A stretch of DNA of 64,000 nucleotides from Pseudotabrizicola sp. (GTDB taxonomy: Bacteria; Pseudomonadota; Alphaproteobacteria; Rhodobacterales; Rhodobacteraceae). Positions 26,772 through 35,949 of this stretch are shown here, piece by piece; position 1 is the first letter of the stretch; each line of letters begins with the position of its first letter. A program made the translations under genes and the position numbers. The stretch lies in the NCBI RefSeq assembly GCF_030684215.1, contig NZ_JAUXOV010000013.1, positions 1 to 64,000 of the forward strand. The letters are read 5' to 3'. The notes beneath the pieces are model-generated. The model was given only the letters and a program-made list of their open reading frames with translations. It was not told where the DNA came from and ran no database searches.

Positions 26772-26796
26772 AAGCCGCCCTTAGGGGCGGCTTTTT
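26772..26796 (+). terminator. Rho-independent terminator of the tns operon
   Basis: AAGCCGCCC, loop TTAG and GGGCGGCTT followed by TTT form a perfect GC-rich hairpin with a T tract, 60 bases after the tniQ stop codon. This is a textbook intrinsic terminator. Confidence 0.9.
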
Positions 26797-26975
26797 CGTT
26801 GGAAAACGGCCATCTTGGACCGCGGCGCAAGTTTTTCGCTGGCAAAGTTATGCTTGGCATAATGGCAATGTAAACCGCGTTGGTTGACAAGGGTATACAA
26901 TAAAATCAATGACTTAGATTCTTGAGTGGCGCTCTTATGATATGTTTCTACAACCCAGTGAAATGCCCGGCAAAG

Positions 26976-27120
26976 TTTGTCCATTCTGGCCCGTTTTTTG
27001 TCCATCGTGCTCGGCATAATTTGTCCATCGGCCCCTAAACGGGCCGGTGGTGAAATGCACCGGAAAGTTTGTCCATTTTAGTGCGTTTTTTGTCCATCGT
27101 GACCTGTATAGTTTGTCCAT
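26976..27120 (+). repeat. 92-bp tandem repeat with six TTTGTCCAT sites (transposon-end array)
   Basis: TTTGTCCAT occurs at 26976, 26997, 27020, 27068, 27089 and 27112. Within each half the starts are 21 and 23 bases apart, and the two halves are offset by exactly 92 bases. Each half ends with CATCGGCC, an 8-base loop and a complementary arm: 27026-27049 with one T-G mismatch and 27118-27141 perfect. Two-turn spacing of short sites at the edge of a Tn7-like element is what TnsB-binding ends look like. The duplication suggests either a doubled end or the ends of two adjacent insertions. Confidence 0.8.
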
Positions 27121-27141
27121 CGGCCTCTAACCGGGCCGATG

Positions 27142-27454
27142 GCCACGAAAATCCTCCGAAAGCGAGGTTGGCCTGAGCGGTGCCGCAAACGCCCATTTTC
27201 CCCCGCTTGCCGTCTGCAAAAATCGGATGCATCCAGATGTCCGGCCTCTCCCATCTTGGGCCGAGAAGATCAAGCGACTCTCCGTCCTGATAAACGGCGC
27301 CAGTCTGACCTCGCCCGGCACCATTTTTGCTGCGATTGATATGATTTGCCTTGGTTTCGCCCATGGCTTGCCTTGGGCTGGCCGTGCCGTATCGACAGGG
27401 CTTGAGAATGTGATTTGCCCTGTGACAATTTTGGGCACAGATGAGGAGCCGGCT
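27142..27454. other. Junction between transposon repeats and the host Hint gene
   Basis: About 310 bases have no assured gene. On the minus strand a frame from ATG 27364 (AAGG upstream) runs to 27035 and so crosses the outer repeats; its first part is protein-like (RWERPDIWMHPIF). It could be the 3'-truncated remnant of a host gene hit by the transposon, or chance. The plus strand near 27440 carries GAGGAG, the ribosome site of the Hint gene. Confidence 0.35.
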
Positions 27455-28075
27455 ATGGTCTGGCAAGAGCCGGAACAAGAGCAGCAGGGTGGACCTTTGG
27501 TTGTTGCCGAAGGGGTTTTCGCCACGACCTTGATTGCCACGCCCGGCGGATGGCGGCTTGCCGGGGATTTGCGGCCCGGCACCCAGGTTCTGACCTTTGA
27601 TGCCGGCACACAATGCGTGACACAGGTGCATTCTCTGCCGTGTGACGAGGCTCCGGCTGACTTTTGGCCGCTGAGGGTGCCGTGCTGGGCAATGGACAAC
27701 CGAGATGAAGTGATCCTGCTGCCCGAGCAGAAGGTTCTGATCGAAGCGGATGTGGCAGAGGACCTGTATGGCGATCCGTTCGCTCTAATACCGGCACGGG
27801 CGCTGGAAGGCTGGCGCGGCATTGAACGGTGCAGGCCGCTTGAAGTGGCGATCGCCGTGCAGCTCAGCTTTGCGCGGCATCAGGTCATTTATGCAAGTCG
27901 CGGGGTCTTGCTGTCCTGTGGGGCAGATCCCTTTGCCGACAGTGACTGGCGGGCGGTGCCCTACAGCAGCTATTCGCTGGCACAGGCACAGCATTTGATT
28001 GCTTGTCTGATGGCGGAAGAAACCGGCGCCGCCCTGCGATCTGCGGAGCAGCGCCGGTTCCGAAGCGCAACTTAG
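27455..28075 (+). CDS. Hint domain-containing protein
   Basis: A 206-residue protein with a Hint (hedgehog/intein) module: the region FATTLIATPGGWRLAGDLRPG followed by TQVLTFDAG is the typical opening of Rhodobacterales Hint proteins. The usual catalytic Cys/Ser-Thr position and the later ARHQVIYASRG segment are present. The frame is open from 27227, but ATG 27455 has GAGGAG seven bases upstream. Substrate and role are unknown. It converges with fadJ and their stop codons overlap by four bases. Confidence 0.75.
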   Translation: MVWQEPEQEQQGGPLVVAEGVFATTLIATPGGWRLAGDLRPGTQVLTFDAGTQCVTQVHSLPCDEAPADFWPLRVPCWAMDNRDEVILLPEQKVLIEADVAEDLYGDPFALIPARALEGWRGIERCRPLEVAIAVQLSFARHQVIYASRGVLLSCGADPFADSDWRAVPYSSYSLAQAQHLIACLMAEETGAALRSAEQRRFRSAT

Positions 28076-30258
28076 GCTGCTTTGCGGGCCGCCTTGCCAT
28101 AGAACGTGGTCGCCGAGGCGGCCATCTCGCGCAGCAGGGACGGCACTGCAAAGCGTGCGCCTTCGCTGGCGGTCAGTGCTTCGCAGATTTCGATCGCGCG
28201 GGCCGCACCAATGATATCCAGCCAGCCAAATGGGCCGCCCGACCATGGCGCAAAACCCCAGCCGAGGATTGCGCCGACGTCGCCTTCGCGGATGTCGGTC
28301 AGCACGCCATCTTCCAATGCGCGCACCGCCTCCAGCACCTGTGCCATCAGCAGTCGGTGCTGCACATGGGACAGGTCAGGCTGATCGTCGGCAACCGGAT
28401 ATTGGTTGGCCAGCCCATCCCACAGCCCGCCACGCTTGCCCGCCTCGTCATAGATGTAAAAGCCTGCATTGGCCTTTTTGCCCATGCGTCCCTGATCGGC
28501 CATCCAGAACAGCACATCATCGACTGCCCCGTCGGGATAGGCGTCGCCCATGGCCAGCTTGGTCGCCTTGGCGATCTTCACCCCCAGATCAATCGAGGTT
28601 TCATCCACCAGTTGCAGCGGCCCAAGCGGCATGCCAACCAGTTTGGCTGCGTTTTCCACCAGTGCAGGTTCCACACCTTCGGCAACCATGCGGATGCCTT
28701 CGTTGATATAGGGAATGATGCAGCGGTTGGCGTAGAAGAACCGCGCATCATTGACCACGATGGGCGTTTTGCGGATCTGGCGCACATAGTCCAGCGCGCG
28801 TGCTACCGCCACATCGCCGGTTTGCTTGCCACGGATAATCTCTACCAGCAGCATTTTGTCGACCGGGGAAAAGAAATGGATGCCGATGAACTGCATGGGC
28901 CGCTGGCTGGCGCGGGCCAGTTCAGAAATCGGCAGGGTCGAGGTGTTGGTGGCAAAGATGCAGTCAGCGCCCACAACCGCCTCGACCTTGGCCGTCACGT
29001 CGGCCTTGACCTTCATATCCTCAAACACCGCTTCCACGATCAGATCACACCCCGCAAGCGCGGCGTAATCGGTGGTGGCGGTGATGCGGGCCAGCACTTC
29101 GGCCTTTTTCTCAGCCGTCACTTTGCGGCGGGCAATGCCCTTGTCGAGGATGCCCTCGGAATAGGCTTTGCCCCGGTCTGCCGCATCTTGTGCCGCGTCG
29201 ATCAGCACCACATCTATTCCAGCATTGGCGCTGACATAGGCGATGCCCGCGCCCATCATGCCCGCGCCGATGATGCCGACCTTTTTCACGGTCTGATCCG
29301 GGGCCTCTGGCCGGTTTGCGCCTTTTTCCAGTGCCTCTTTGTTGATGAACAGGCTGCGGATCATTGCTGACGAGGACGGGTTCATCAGCACTGTGGTAAA
29401 GTTCCTGGCCTCGATCTTCAGCGCGGTATCAAAGGGCACCATCGACCCCTCATAAACCGCGCTCAGCAGGGCTTTGGCGGCGGGGTACACGCCCATGGTC
29501 TTGCCATGCACCATCGCAGAGGCACCCACAAAAGTCATGAACCCGGCGGGGTGATAGGGGGTGCCGCCAGGCATCTTGTAGCCCTTGGCATCCCATGGCT
29601 TGACGAGATCGGCCTCTTTCGCCGAAAGCACCCATTCTTTGGCGCGTGTCAGCAGGTCTTCGGGGGCGACCACTTCGTCAATCAGCCCGCCCGCCTTGGC
29701 ACCTTTGGGATCCGACAATTTACCCTCCAGCAGATAGGGTGCGGCCATCATCGCGCCCATCTTGCGCACCAGCCGTGTGGTGCCGCCCGCGCCGGGGAAA
29801 ATGCCAACCATTATTTCCGGCAGGCCAATCTTGGCCTTCGGGTTGTCGGCGGCGATGATGCGGTGGCACGACAGTGGCACTTCAAGCCCGATGCCAAGCG
29901 CTGTGCCGGGCAGGGCGGCCACAATCGGCTTGCCACCCTTAAGCGTTTTTGGGTCCATCCCGGCGCGTTCAATCTTGCGCAGGATAGCATGCATCTCCAT
30001 CACACCGTTGAAAATGCCCTCGGCTCCGCCCTCATCGCGCATTTTGGCGATCACGTTCAGATCCATCCCGCCGGCAAAATCCTTTTTGCCGCTGGTGATG
30101 ATCACACCTTTGACCGCAGCATCGGCAAGGGCGGTATCAATATGGCTGTTGAGTTCCGCAAATCCGGCAAGGGACATCACGTTCATGGATTTTTCCGGCA
30201 CATCCCAGGTGATGGTAGCAACGCCATCGGCGTCAACGGCATAAGCAAAATCGGTCAT
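28072..30258 (-). CDS. fadJ: Multifunctional fatty acid oxidation enzyme (enoyl-CoA hydratase / 3-hydroxyacyl-CoA dehydrogenase)
   Basis: A 728-residue fusion. The N-terminal crotonase domain includes the oxyanion segment GKKDFAGGMDLN and the PGTALGIGLEVPLSCHRI helix. The second half begins with the NAD-binding fold VGIIGAGMMGAGIAYVSANA near residue 325 and ends with the 3HCDH C-terminal domain. It catalyses hydration and oxidation in beta-oxidation. It works with the thiolase encoded two genes upstream; its ATG overlaps the NTF2-like gene's stop codon (ATGA), so the genes are translationally coupled. FadB and FadJ are not separable by eye. Confidence 0.92.
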   Translation of the reverse strand: MTDFAYAVDADGVATITWDVPEKSMNVMSLAGFAELNSHIDTALADAAVKGVIITSGKKDFAGGMDLNVIAKMRDEGGAEGIFNGVMEMHAILRKIERAGMDPKTLKGGKPIVAALPGTALGIGLEVPLSCHRIIAADNPKAKIGLPEIMVGIFPGAGGTTRLVRKMGAMMAAPYLLEGKLSDPKGAKAGGLIDEVVAPEDLLTRAKEWVLSAKEADLVKPWDAKGYKMPGGTPYHPAGFMTFVGASAMVHGKTMGVYPAAKALLSAVYEGSMVPFDTALKIEARNFTTVLMNPSSSAMIRSLFINKEALEKGANRPEAPDQTVKKVGIIGAGMMGAGIAYVSANAGIDVVLIDAAQDAADRGKAYSEGILDKGIARRKVTAEKKAEVLARITATTDYAALAGCDLIVEAVFEDMKVKADVTAKVEAVVGADCIFATNTSTLPISELARASQRPMQFIGIHFFSPVDKMLLVEIIRGKQTGDVAVARALDYVRQIRKTPIVVNDARFFYANRCIIPYINEGIRMVAEGVEPALVENAAKLVGMPLGPLQLVDETSIDLGVKIAKATKLAMGDAYPDGAVDDVLFWMADQGRMGKKANAGFYIYDEAGKRGGLWDGLANQYPVADDQPDLSHVQHRLLMAQVLEAVRALEDGVLTDIREGDVGAILGWGFAPWSGGPFGWLDIIGAARAIEICEALTASEGARFAVPSLLREMAASATTFYGKAARKAA

Positions 30259-30704
30259 TCTTCCGGTCCTTTCCGAAGGTCGGGTGTGGCAAGGCTGGGC
30301 ATCAGAACTGGCCAGCGTGAATTGGCAAGGGCGTTGGTAATCGAGGCCGCGCGCCAGCGACCTTCGTCGTGTCGCAGCGTGATTTGCGAATGGAACGGGT
30401 CAATCACCCGCATTCCGCCAGAAATCAGGTGCGAGACATACCGCCCGGTTATGAGCGACGAGTCGATATCCTGCGCGCTTTCAACAAGTCGAATGTAGTC
30501 TGTAACCCGCTGGCTTTTCAGCATGCCACAGAACGTTTCAAACCCGACGCGCAGGTCATCTTCAGTTGAGATGGTCATGTTGGCGGTATGGGTGACCAGA
30601 TGAAATGGCAGCACCACCCCGACCCTGTAGGCCACAAAATCGCCCGCCATCACAGCGGCAGCAATCTCGTCCAGATAAGTTTGAAGGATGGCGGCCGCCT
30701 GCAT
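30255..30704 (-). CDS. NTF2/SnoaL-like protein of the beta-oxidation operon
   Basis: A 149-residue protein with an NTF2-like alpha-beta look: N-terminal helix ([20 protein letters not shown]), FETFCGML and late beta strands ([18 protein letters not shown]). This fold can be enzymatic or a ligand-binding scaffold; no catalytic residues can be assigned. It starts three bases after the thiolase stop codon and its own stop overlaps fadJ, so it is firmly inside the fatty-acid operon. Confidence 0.6.
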   Translation of the reverse strand: MQAAAILQTYLDEIAAAVMAGDFVAYRVGVVLPFHLVTHTANMTISTEDDLRVGFETFCGMLKSQRVTDYIRLVESAQDIDSSLITGRYVSHLISGGMRVIDPFHSQITLRHDEGRWRAASITNALANSRWPVLMPSLATPDLRKGPEE

Positions 30705-30707
30705 CTG

Positions 30708-31919
30708 CTACACCCGCTCGATGATGGTGGCGGCCCCCATGCCGGACGCGATGCACAGCGTGGCAAGGCCAACGCTTTTGCCGGTCCGTTCCAATTCGTC
30801 CAGAAGCGTGCCGATGATGATGGCCCCCGTAGCCCCCAGAGGGTGACCCATTGCGATAGAGCCGCCATTCGGGTTCACCTTTGCCGGGTCCACATCAAAC
30901 GCCTGCATGAAGCGCAACACAACACTGGCAAAGGCCTCATTCACCTCAAACAGATCAATGTCGCTGATGCTCATGCCGGCATCCTTCAGGATCTTTTCGG
31001 TCACCGGAACCGGGCCGGTCAGCATGATGGTCGGGTCGGTGCCGATCTTGGCTGTTGCCCGGATGCGGGCGCGCGGTGTCAAACCATGGGCCTTGCCGAA
31101 TTCGGCATTGCCGATCAGCACCGCCGCCGCGCCGTCAACGATGCCTGAGGAGTTGCCCGCATGGTGGATGTGATTGATCCGCTCCAGATGCGGGTATTTC
31201 ATCAGGGCGATCTTGTCGAAGCCTGGCATCACCTCGCCCATATCCTTGAACGCGGGCTTCAGCGAACCAAGCGCCTGCATATCGGTGCCGGGGCGCATGT
31301 ATTCGTCGGTGGACAGGATCGGCAAACCGTTCTGGTCGCGAATGGTGATGACCGATTTGGCAAAGCGGTTATCTTCCCATGCCGCAGCGGCGCGTCGTTG
31401 CGATTCCATGGCCAAGGCATCGGCCATGTCGCGGGTAAAGCCATATTCGGTGGCGATGATATCGGCCGAAATACCCTGCGGCACGAAATAGGTCTTCATT
31501 GCCAGCGACGGATCGACCGCGATCGCGGCACCATCACTGCCCATGGCGACCCGGCCCATCATCTCGACCCCTCCCGCAATATAGGCCTGACCCGCCCCGC
31601 CCCTGACCTGATTGGCGGCAATGTTCACCGCCTCCATCCCACTGGCACAAAAGCGGTTGATGGCAAGGCCGGGGATGCTTTCGTCAAGATCCGACAGCAG
31701 CACGGCCGATCGCGCAAGGCAACCGCCCTGTTCACCTACCTGGGTTACGTTACCCCAGATCACATCCTCAACCGCATGGCCTTCCAGCCCGTTGCGCTCT
31801 TTGACCGCGTTCAGGATCTTGGCCGACAGCGCAACGGATGTCAGCTCGTGCAGGCTGCCATCGGGGCGGCCCTTGCCGCGTGGGCTGCGAACGGCGTCGT
31901 AAATATAAGCGTCTTGCAT
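30708..31919 (-). CDS. fadA: Acetyl-CoA C-acyltransferase (thiolase)
   Basis: A 403-residue thiolase. The nucleophilic Cys is in [12 protein letters not shown] near residue 91, with the His in [18 protein letters not shown] and the second Cys in CIASGMGA at the C-terminus. It performs the thiolytic cleavage that ends each beta-oxidation cycle. AAGGAGAG precedes the start. It lies 12 bases after the GST gene and is followed by the NTF2-like and fadJ genes, so the hydratase/dehydrogenase and thiolase are made together. Confidence 0.93.
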   Translation of the reverse strand: MQDAYIYDAVRSPRGKGRPDGSLHELTSVALSAKILNAVKERNGLEGHAVEDVIWGNVTQVGEQGGCLARSAVLLSDLDESIPGLAINRFCASGMEAVNIAANQVRGGAGQAYIAGGVEMMGRVAMGSDGAAIAVDPSLAMKTYFVPQGISADIIATEYGFTRDMADALAMESQRRAAAAWEDNRFAKSVITIRDQNGLPILSTDEYMRPGTDMQALGSLKPAFKDMGEVMPGFDKIALMKYPHLERINHIHHAGNSSGIVDGAAAVLIGNAEFGKAHGLTPRARIRATAKIGTDPTIMLTGPVPVTEKILKDAGMSISDIDLFEVNEAFASVVLRFMQAFDVDPAKVNPNGGSIAMGHPLGATGAIIIGTLLDELERTGKSVGLATLCIASGMGAATIIERV

Positions 31920-31931
31920 GGTGTCCTCTCC

Positions 31932-32582
31932 TTATGCCCGGTCCGACGGGTTGCCGGGCATCAATTCATAGGGGTGCTTCCAGCCGGGCAGTGCCGCGAT
32001 GCGGTCAAGCCAGGCGTCGATATGGGGCCATTCCTTGCGGTCAAAGCCGAAGGGTTCTGGGTAGAAAAGATAGCCGCAGCAGGACATATCCGCGATGGTA
32101 GGGCCCTCGCCCACCATCCAGTCGCGCTGCGCCAGATGGGTGTCAAGGACGCCATAGGCCGCCTTGAGCCTGCCTTGCATAAAGGGGATCACGCCTTCGG
32201 GGCGTTTGTCAGCGGGTAGAAAGTTCATCAGGAACCGGACCGTGCCGATCTGGCTGGACAGTTTGTGATTGTCCCACAAGATCCAGCGCAAGACCTCGTC
32301 CCGGTCTTGTGGCGTTGCACCGCTCATTTTGCCGCTCTGGCCTGCGACATGCAAAAGGATGCCGCCCGATTGCGTCAGGACGTGATCGCCCTCAACCAGA
32401 ACGGGAACCTCGCCCATTGCGTTCAGGGCGCGAAATTCCGCGCTGCGGGTTTCACCATTGAAGAAATCGACATATCGCGCCCGCCAGACTGTGCCCGTCA
32501 GAGTTAGCGCCAGTGCACATTTATAGGCGTTCCCACTTTCGCCAAAGCAATACAGTTCTGCCGCATCTGCCGATCCATCCAT
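31932..32582 (-). CDS. Glutathione S-transferase family protein
   Basis: A 216-residue GST. The thioredoxin-like N-terminal domain starts LYCFGESGNAYKCALAL, has the cis-Pro segment GEVPVLVEGD near residue 55 and TQSGGILLHVA after it. An all-helical C-terminal domain follows, with FYPEPFGFDRKEWPHIDAWL. It conjugates or uses glutathione; the substrate is unknown. GGGAGG precedes the ATG. It is the first gene of the thiolase/fadJ operon, which suggests a role with fatty-acid or organic-acid metabolites. Confidence 0.82.
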   Translation of the reverse strand: MDGSADAAELYCFGESGNAYKCALALTLTGTVWRARYVDFFNGETRSAEFRALNAMGEVPVLVEGDHVLTQSGGILLHVAGQSGKMSGATPQDRDEVLRWILWDNHKLSSQIGTVRFLMNFLPADKRPEGVIPFMQGRLKAAYGVLDTHLAQRDWMVGEGPTIADMSCCGYLFYPEPFGFDRKEWPHIDAWLDRIAALPGWKHPYELMPGNPSDRA

Positions 32583-32613
32583 TCAAAGGCCCTCCCAGAC
32601 CTGCCCGGTTTAG

Positions 32614-32634
32614 CCGGGGGTTTCACACCCCCGG
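32614..32634. terminator. GC-rich hairpin in the GST upstream region
   Basis: CCGGGGGT and ACCCCCGG form a perfect 8-bp stem with a 5-base loop. The sequence after it (ACCCCCGTGGAGTATTTTCGCC) resembles an intergenic sequence that I recall as recurring in Rhodobacterales genomes. It could terminate the upstream small gene or be a dispersed repeat. It carries no T tract directly after the stem. Confidence 0.45.
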
Positions 32635-32849
32635 ACCCCCGTGGAGTATTTTCGCCAAGATGAAGCAAGAATTCGTCAACCTTGCTTCGCTAATCTTTCG
32701 ATGCGGTACAGGCCAGAGAGCCGATGACCACCCAAGGTGAAGCCCCGTTCCGAAGCCCCGGATAGCCAAACCGGACAGTCGGAACGGGATGGAGCATGCC
32801 CATTCTTCTTGGTCCAAATACTCCCCGCCGGTGCCGCGTTGCTTTGTGT

Positions 32850-33062
32850 TCAGTGTTTGCGATCCTCAAGCTCCGAATTGAACAGGCGCAGTCTGTGGGT
32901 CAGGTTTTCCTTGTGTGTAACGCTGTCGAAATGTTCGAACAGGAACGACAGCGCCTCGCCTTCATCAAGCCCCGCCTCTGCAGCAAAGCGTTTCAATCTG
33001 CGGTAGCCGTCTTCGGTCATGGCGACGGGAAAGCGGCGGGTGAGGCGAAAACGTTTGGGCAT
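32850..33062 (-). CDS. Small basic conserved hypothetical protein (70 aa)
   Basis: A 70-residue protein starting MPKRFRLTRRFPVAMTEDGY. ATG 33062 is chosen because GGAG lies seven bases upstream; the longer upstream frame is an artefact. The early beta-like segment followed by helices (RRLKRFAAEAGLDEGEALSF) recalls ribbon-helix-helix DNA-binding proteins, which would make it a small regulator, but this is only a resemblance. It lies 64 bases downstream of the acyl-CoA dehydrogenase on the same strand. Confidence 0.6.
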   Translation of the reverse strand: MPKRFRLTRRFPVAMTEDGYRRLKRFAAEAGLDEGEALSFLFEHFDSVTHKENLTHRLRLFNSELEDRKH

Positions 33063-33126
33063 CAGGGATCTCCGGCTGGGGTGGGGCAGATCTTTCGCAA
33101 CAAAGATCTGCCCTTCGCCTTGCAGC

Positions 33127-34902
33127 TTAGAATGCCTCGGCAGGCAAGGCCATGACAGTCTCTGCCCCGGTTTCGATCCGTGCGAGGTGCATGGTGCACG
33201 CGGGCAGCTGCCGGGCCATGTAGAAGCGCCCGGTGGCAATCTTCGCCTCCAGATAATCCCGATCCGAATGGCCAGCATCAAGCGCCTCATAGGCGGCTTT
33301 CGCCATCCGAGCCCACATCAGCCCAAGGCAGACATGACCCATCAGGTGCATGAAGTCATACGAGCCTGACAGCGCCGCGTTCGGGTTCTTCATGCCCGAC
33401 TGCATGAAGAACATGGCGGCTTGCTGCAACTGTTTGGAGGCCAGTTTCAGTGGCTCAGCAAAGCCCTTCATCCGGTCGTCGCCGTCATGGGCCTTGCATT
33501 CGGCTTTGACCATGTCGAAAAAGGCCATGACATGTTTGCCACCATCCTGTGCCAGCTTGCGGCCGACAAGGTCCAACGCTTGGACGCCATTGGCGCCTTC
33601 ATAAATCATGGCGATCCGGGCATCGCGGGCAAACTGAGACATGCCCCATTCTTCGATATAGCCATGTCCGCCAAAGACTTGCTGGGCCTGCACGGCCATT
33701 TCAAAGCCCTTGTCTGTCTGGAACCCTTTGACCACTGGGATCATCAGGCTGACCAGACCCTCAGCCGCGGCATCGCCCTGACGGACCGAGCGGTCGATCA
33801 GGTGGGCGGCCCAAAAGGTAAGGGCGCGGGCGCCTTCGACAAAGCTTTTCTGCTCCATCAGGTTGCGGCGGATATCGGGGTGGACAATCAGTGGATCGGC
33901 GGGGCCCGACGGGTTTTCGGCCCCGGTCACGGCCCGGCCTTGCAAGCGGTCGCGTGCATAGGCCAGCGCGTTCTGATACGCGGCTTCGGCCTGAGCATAG
34001 CCTTGCAGGCCAACGCCCAAGCGCGCTTCGTTCATCATTGTGAACATGGCGCGCATGCCTTTGTGCAGATCACCCAAGAGCCAGCCCTTTGCCCCGTCAT
34101 AGTTCATGACGCAGGTGGCGTTGCCGTGAATGCCCATCTTTTCTTCGATCTTGCCGCAGGACAGGTCATTGCGCGCGCCAAGAGAGCCATCTTCGTTTAC
34201 CAGAAACTTTGGCACGATGAACAGAGAGATGCCCTTGGTGCCCTCCCCACCGCCCGGCGCTTTTGCCAGCACCAGATGGATGATGTTGTCAGCCAGGTCA
34301 TGTTCACCGGCCGAGATAAAGATCTTCTGACCTGTGATCAGGTAGCTGCCATCGTCTTGCGGGTCGGCCTTGGTGCGCATCAGGCCCAGATCGGTGCCGC
34401 AATGTGGTTCGGTCAGGTTCATGGTGCCGGTCCAGTCGCATGACACCATCTTGGGCAGATACATCGCCTTTTGCTCGGCTGTGCCATGGGTGTGGATCGC
34501 GGAATAGGCGCCGTGGGTCAGGCCCTGATACATGTTGAACGCCATATTGGCCGACACGAATATTTCACCCACAGCAGAACCCATCAGATAAGGCAGGCCT
34601 TGACCGCCGTATTCCGGGTCGCAGTCCAGCGCGGTCCAGCCGCCCTCTTTCATGGCCTTGAAGGCGGCGTCAAAGCCTTTGGGTGTGCGCACAACGCCGT
34701 TTTCCAGAACGCAGCCTTCACGGTCGCCCGACGCATTCAGCGGTGCCAGCACGTCAGACGCGACCTTGCCCGCCTCTTCCAGCACGGCTGCGGTGAAGCT
34801 TTCGTCCAGGTCGGCATATCCGGGGGTGTCGGCTTGGGTCACCTTCAGGACATTGTGCAGCAGGAATTGCATATCCTTGACGGGGGCGGTGTAAGTTGGC
34901 AT
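33127..34902 (-). CDS. Acyl-CoA dehydrogenase (large, C-terminally extended type)
   Basis: A 591-residue flavoprotein of the acyl-CoA dehydrogenase family that includes DmdC and related fatty acyl-CoA dehydrogenases. It starts [19 protein letters not shown], typical of this group, has the FAD-binding segment [17 protein letters not shown], and [20 protein letters not shown] carrying the region of the catalytic base. It introduces the first double bond in beta-oxidation, or acts on methylmercaptopropionyl-CoA; the substrate cannot be told by eye. AAGGGAGAG precedes the start. It lies 31 bases after the first MerR gene, so both are probably controlled from the operator at 35397. Confidence 0.9.
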   Translation of the reverse strand: MPTYTAPVKDMQFLLHNVLKVTQADTPGYADLDESFTAAVLEEAGKVASDVLAPLNASGDREGCVLENGVVRTPKGFDAAFKAMKEGGWTALDCDPEYGGQGLPYLMGSAVGEIFVSANMAFNMYQGLTHGAYSAIHTHGTAEQKAMYLPKMVSCDWTGTMNLTEPHCGTDLGLMRTKADPQDDGSYLITGQKIFISAGEHDLADNIIHLVLAKAPGGGEGTKGISLFIVPKFLVNEDGSLGARNDLSCGKIEEKMGIHGNATCVMNYDGAKGWLLGDLHKGMRAMFTMMNEARLGVGLQGYAQAEAAYQNALAYARDRLQGRAVTGAENPSGPADPLIVHPDIRRNLMEQKSFVEGARALTFWAAHLIDRSVRQGDAAAEGLVSLMIPVVKGFQTDKGFEMAVQAQQVFGGHGYIEEWGMSQFARDARIAMIYEGANGVQALDLVGRKLAQDGGKHVMAFFDMVKAECKAHDGDDRMKGFAEPLKLASKQLQQAAMFFMQSGMKNPNAALSGSYDFMHLMGHVCLGLMWARMAKAAYEALDAGHSDRDYLEAKIATGRFYMARQLPACTMHLARIETGAETVMALPAEAF

Positions 34903-34933
34903 CGGCGCTCTCTCCCTTAAGCAGTCTTTGTGT

Positions 34934-35332
34934 TTACTCTGCCGCACGGCGCAGGCCGGCGATCATCGCCCCGCCCGCGTCAAGTTCGGACTTGAGTTCA
35001 GTGATGGCCACACCCAGTTCGGCGTGCTGCGCCTCCATCTGGGCGAGTCGTTGTTGGGCCAGTTCATAGGTGCGGATGGTCTGGGCGTGGTTCGATCCGT
35101 CACGGTCATACAGATCGAGGATCTGGCGAATATCTTCCAGACTGAAGCCAAACCGCTTGCCGCGCAAAATCAGCGTCAGCCGGGCGCGGTCGCGCCGGGT
35201 GAACAGACGGCGTGTGCCGTCGCGCTGCGGAAACAGCAATTCTTTCGCCTCGTAGAACCGCAGCGTGCGCGGCGTGACTTCAAAAGCGTCACACATCTGG
35301 CGAATGCTCATCAGGTCATTTGTCATTGTCAT
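34934..35332 (-). CDS. MerR family transcriptional regulator (LiuR-like)
   Basis: A 132-residue regulator with a MerR N-terminal DNA-binding domain ([20 protein letters not shown]) and wing ([12 protein letters not shown]). A coiled-coil dimerisation helix follows, ending in a short effector region without metal-binding Cys. MerR proteins of this size next to acyl-CoA dehydrogenases control fatty or branched-chain acid catabolism in alphaproteobacteria. A palindromic LiuR-like site lies 65-80 bases upstream, so it probably controls itself and the downstream dehydrogenase. Confidence 0.88.
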   Translation of the reverse strand: MTMTNDLMSIRQMCDAFEVTPRTLRFYEAKELLFPQRDGTRRLFTRRDRARLTLILRGKRFGFSLEDIRQILDLYDRDGSNHAQTIRTYELAQQRLAQMEAQHAELGVAITELKSELDAGGAMIAGLRRAAE

Positions 35333-35396
35333 TCACTCTCGAACACAAAACATCTGACCAGCAGATGTGTGCTTTCCGGTGAGCATACTAGAGTGC

Positions 35397-35412
35397 TTGA
35401 CGTTAACGTAAA
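35397..35412. promoter_or_regulatory. LiuR-like operator between the two MerR genes
   Basis: TTGACGTTAACGTAAA is a 16-bp palindrome broken at a single position pair and matches the TTTACGTTAACGTAAA-type sites described for LiuR-group MerR regulators. It is followed by ATGTAACGTCACGTCA, which repeats part of the motif. It lies 65 bases upstream of the first MerR gene, at promoter distance. Confidence 0.65.
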
Positions 35413-35452
35413 TGTAACGTCACGTCAGAAAACCGGGTGACGTGATGTCAGG

Positions 35453-35833
35453 TCAATCGAGTTTTGACAGCGCTTCTACCGTTGTGCCCCGCAGCGCGCG
35501 CAGATCGTCAATCGTGGCATCCAGCTCGGCCTTTTGCAGTTCCAGCGCGCCAAGCTGGCGGTCTGCGAGGCCAAGAAACGTCTCATACTGCGGGCGGGTG
35601 CCTTGTTGGCGATACATCAGCAGCCATTGCCGGATTTCCTCAAGACTGAAGCCAAAGCGCCTTCCGCGCAGGATCAGCGTCATGCGGGCCAGCTCGCGGG
35701 GGCCATAAAACCGGGCGCGGCCTTCTTTGTCTGGGGACAGCAGTTCGATGTATTCGTAATAGCGAAGCGTGCGCGGGGTGACGTCAAAGCGGGCGCACAT
35801 TTCCTTGAAACTCAAACGGCTGGTGTCGGTCAT
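35453..35833 (-). CDS. MerR family transcriptional regulator (second, tandem)
   Basis: A 126-residue MerR protein closely related in layout to its neighbour at 34934. It has FKEMCARFDVTPRTLRYYEY as the helix-turn-helix, RFYGPRELARMTLILRG in the wing and linker, and a C-terminal coiled coil. GGAGG precedes its ATG. The two genes look like a diverged tandem duplication and may form homo- or heterodimers acting on fatty-acid genes. It precedes the LiuR-like site, which is therefore not its own promoter. Confidence 0.87.
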   Translation of the reverse strand: MTDTSRLSFKEMCARFDVTPRTLRYYEYIELLSPDKEGRARFYGPRELARMTLILRGRRFGFSLEEIRQWLLMYRQQGTRPQYETFLGLADRQLGALELQKAELDATIDDLRALRGTTVEALSKLD

Positions 35834-35949
35834 GGCGGTCCTCCGTCTGGTTAGACTAAGCCGGGATCAACCTGCGCGCAATGTCAAGCGCAGCATTCGC
35901 GTCTTGCGGTGGCGGCCGAAGCGGGGATTATGGGCGGCAAGGAGCCACC

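Larger units (their letters stand above)
19545..27141 (+). mobile_element. Compact Tn7-like transposon (TnsA-TnsB-TnsC-TniQ), boundaries approximate
   Basis: Four genes on the plus strand encode the full core of a Tn7-like element: TnsA endonuclease, TnsB DDE transposase, TnsC AAA ATPase and TniQ target selector. A strong terminator follows tniQ, and a 92-bp duplicated array of six TTTGTCCAT sites follows the terminator. In Tn7-type elements the tnsA side is near one end and cargo lies beyond the Q/D/E gene; here only about 260 bases separate tniQ from the repeats, so there is little or no cargo. No CRISPR array or Cas gene is present. The right boundary is taken after the second repeat unit and the left boundary is a guess. 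Confidence 0.6.

Noticed and set aside
26976-27120. CRISPR array
   Set aside because: The repeated unit is only 9 bases at 21/23-base spacing inside a 92-bp duplication, there are no 25-40 bp repeats with variable spacers and no cas genes nearby.
28003-29370. 455-aa plus-strand frame
   Set aside because: It lies antisense to fadJ and is rich in His/Gly/Arg, the usual product of reading a GC-rich gene on the wrong strand.
32850-33290. 146-aa version of the small basic protein
   Set aside because: The extra N-terminus overlaps the dehydrogenase gene's 3' end and has no ribosome site; the internal ATG at 33062 has a good one.
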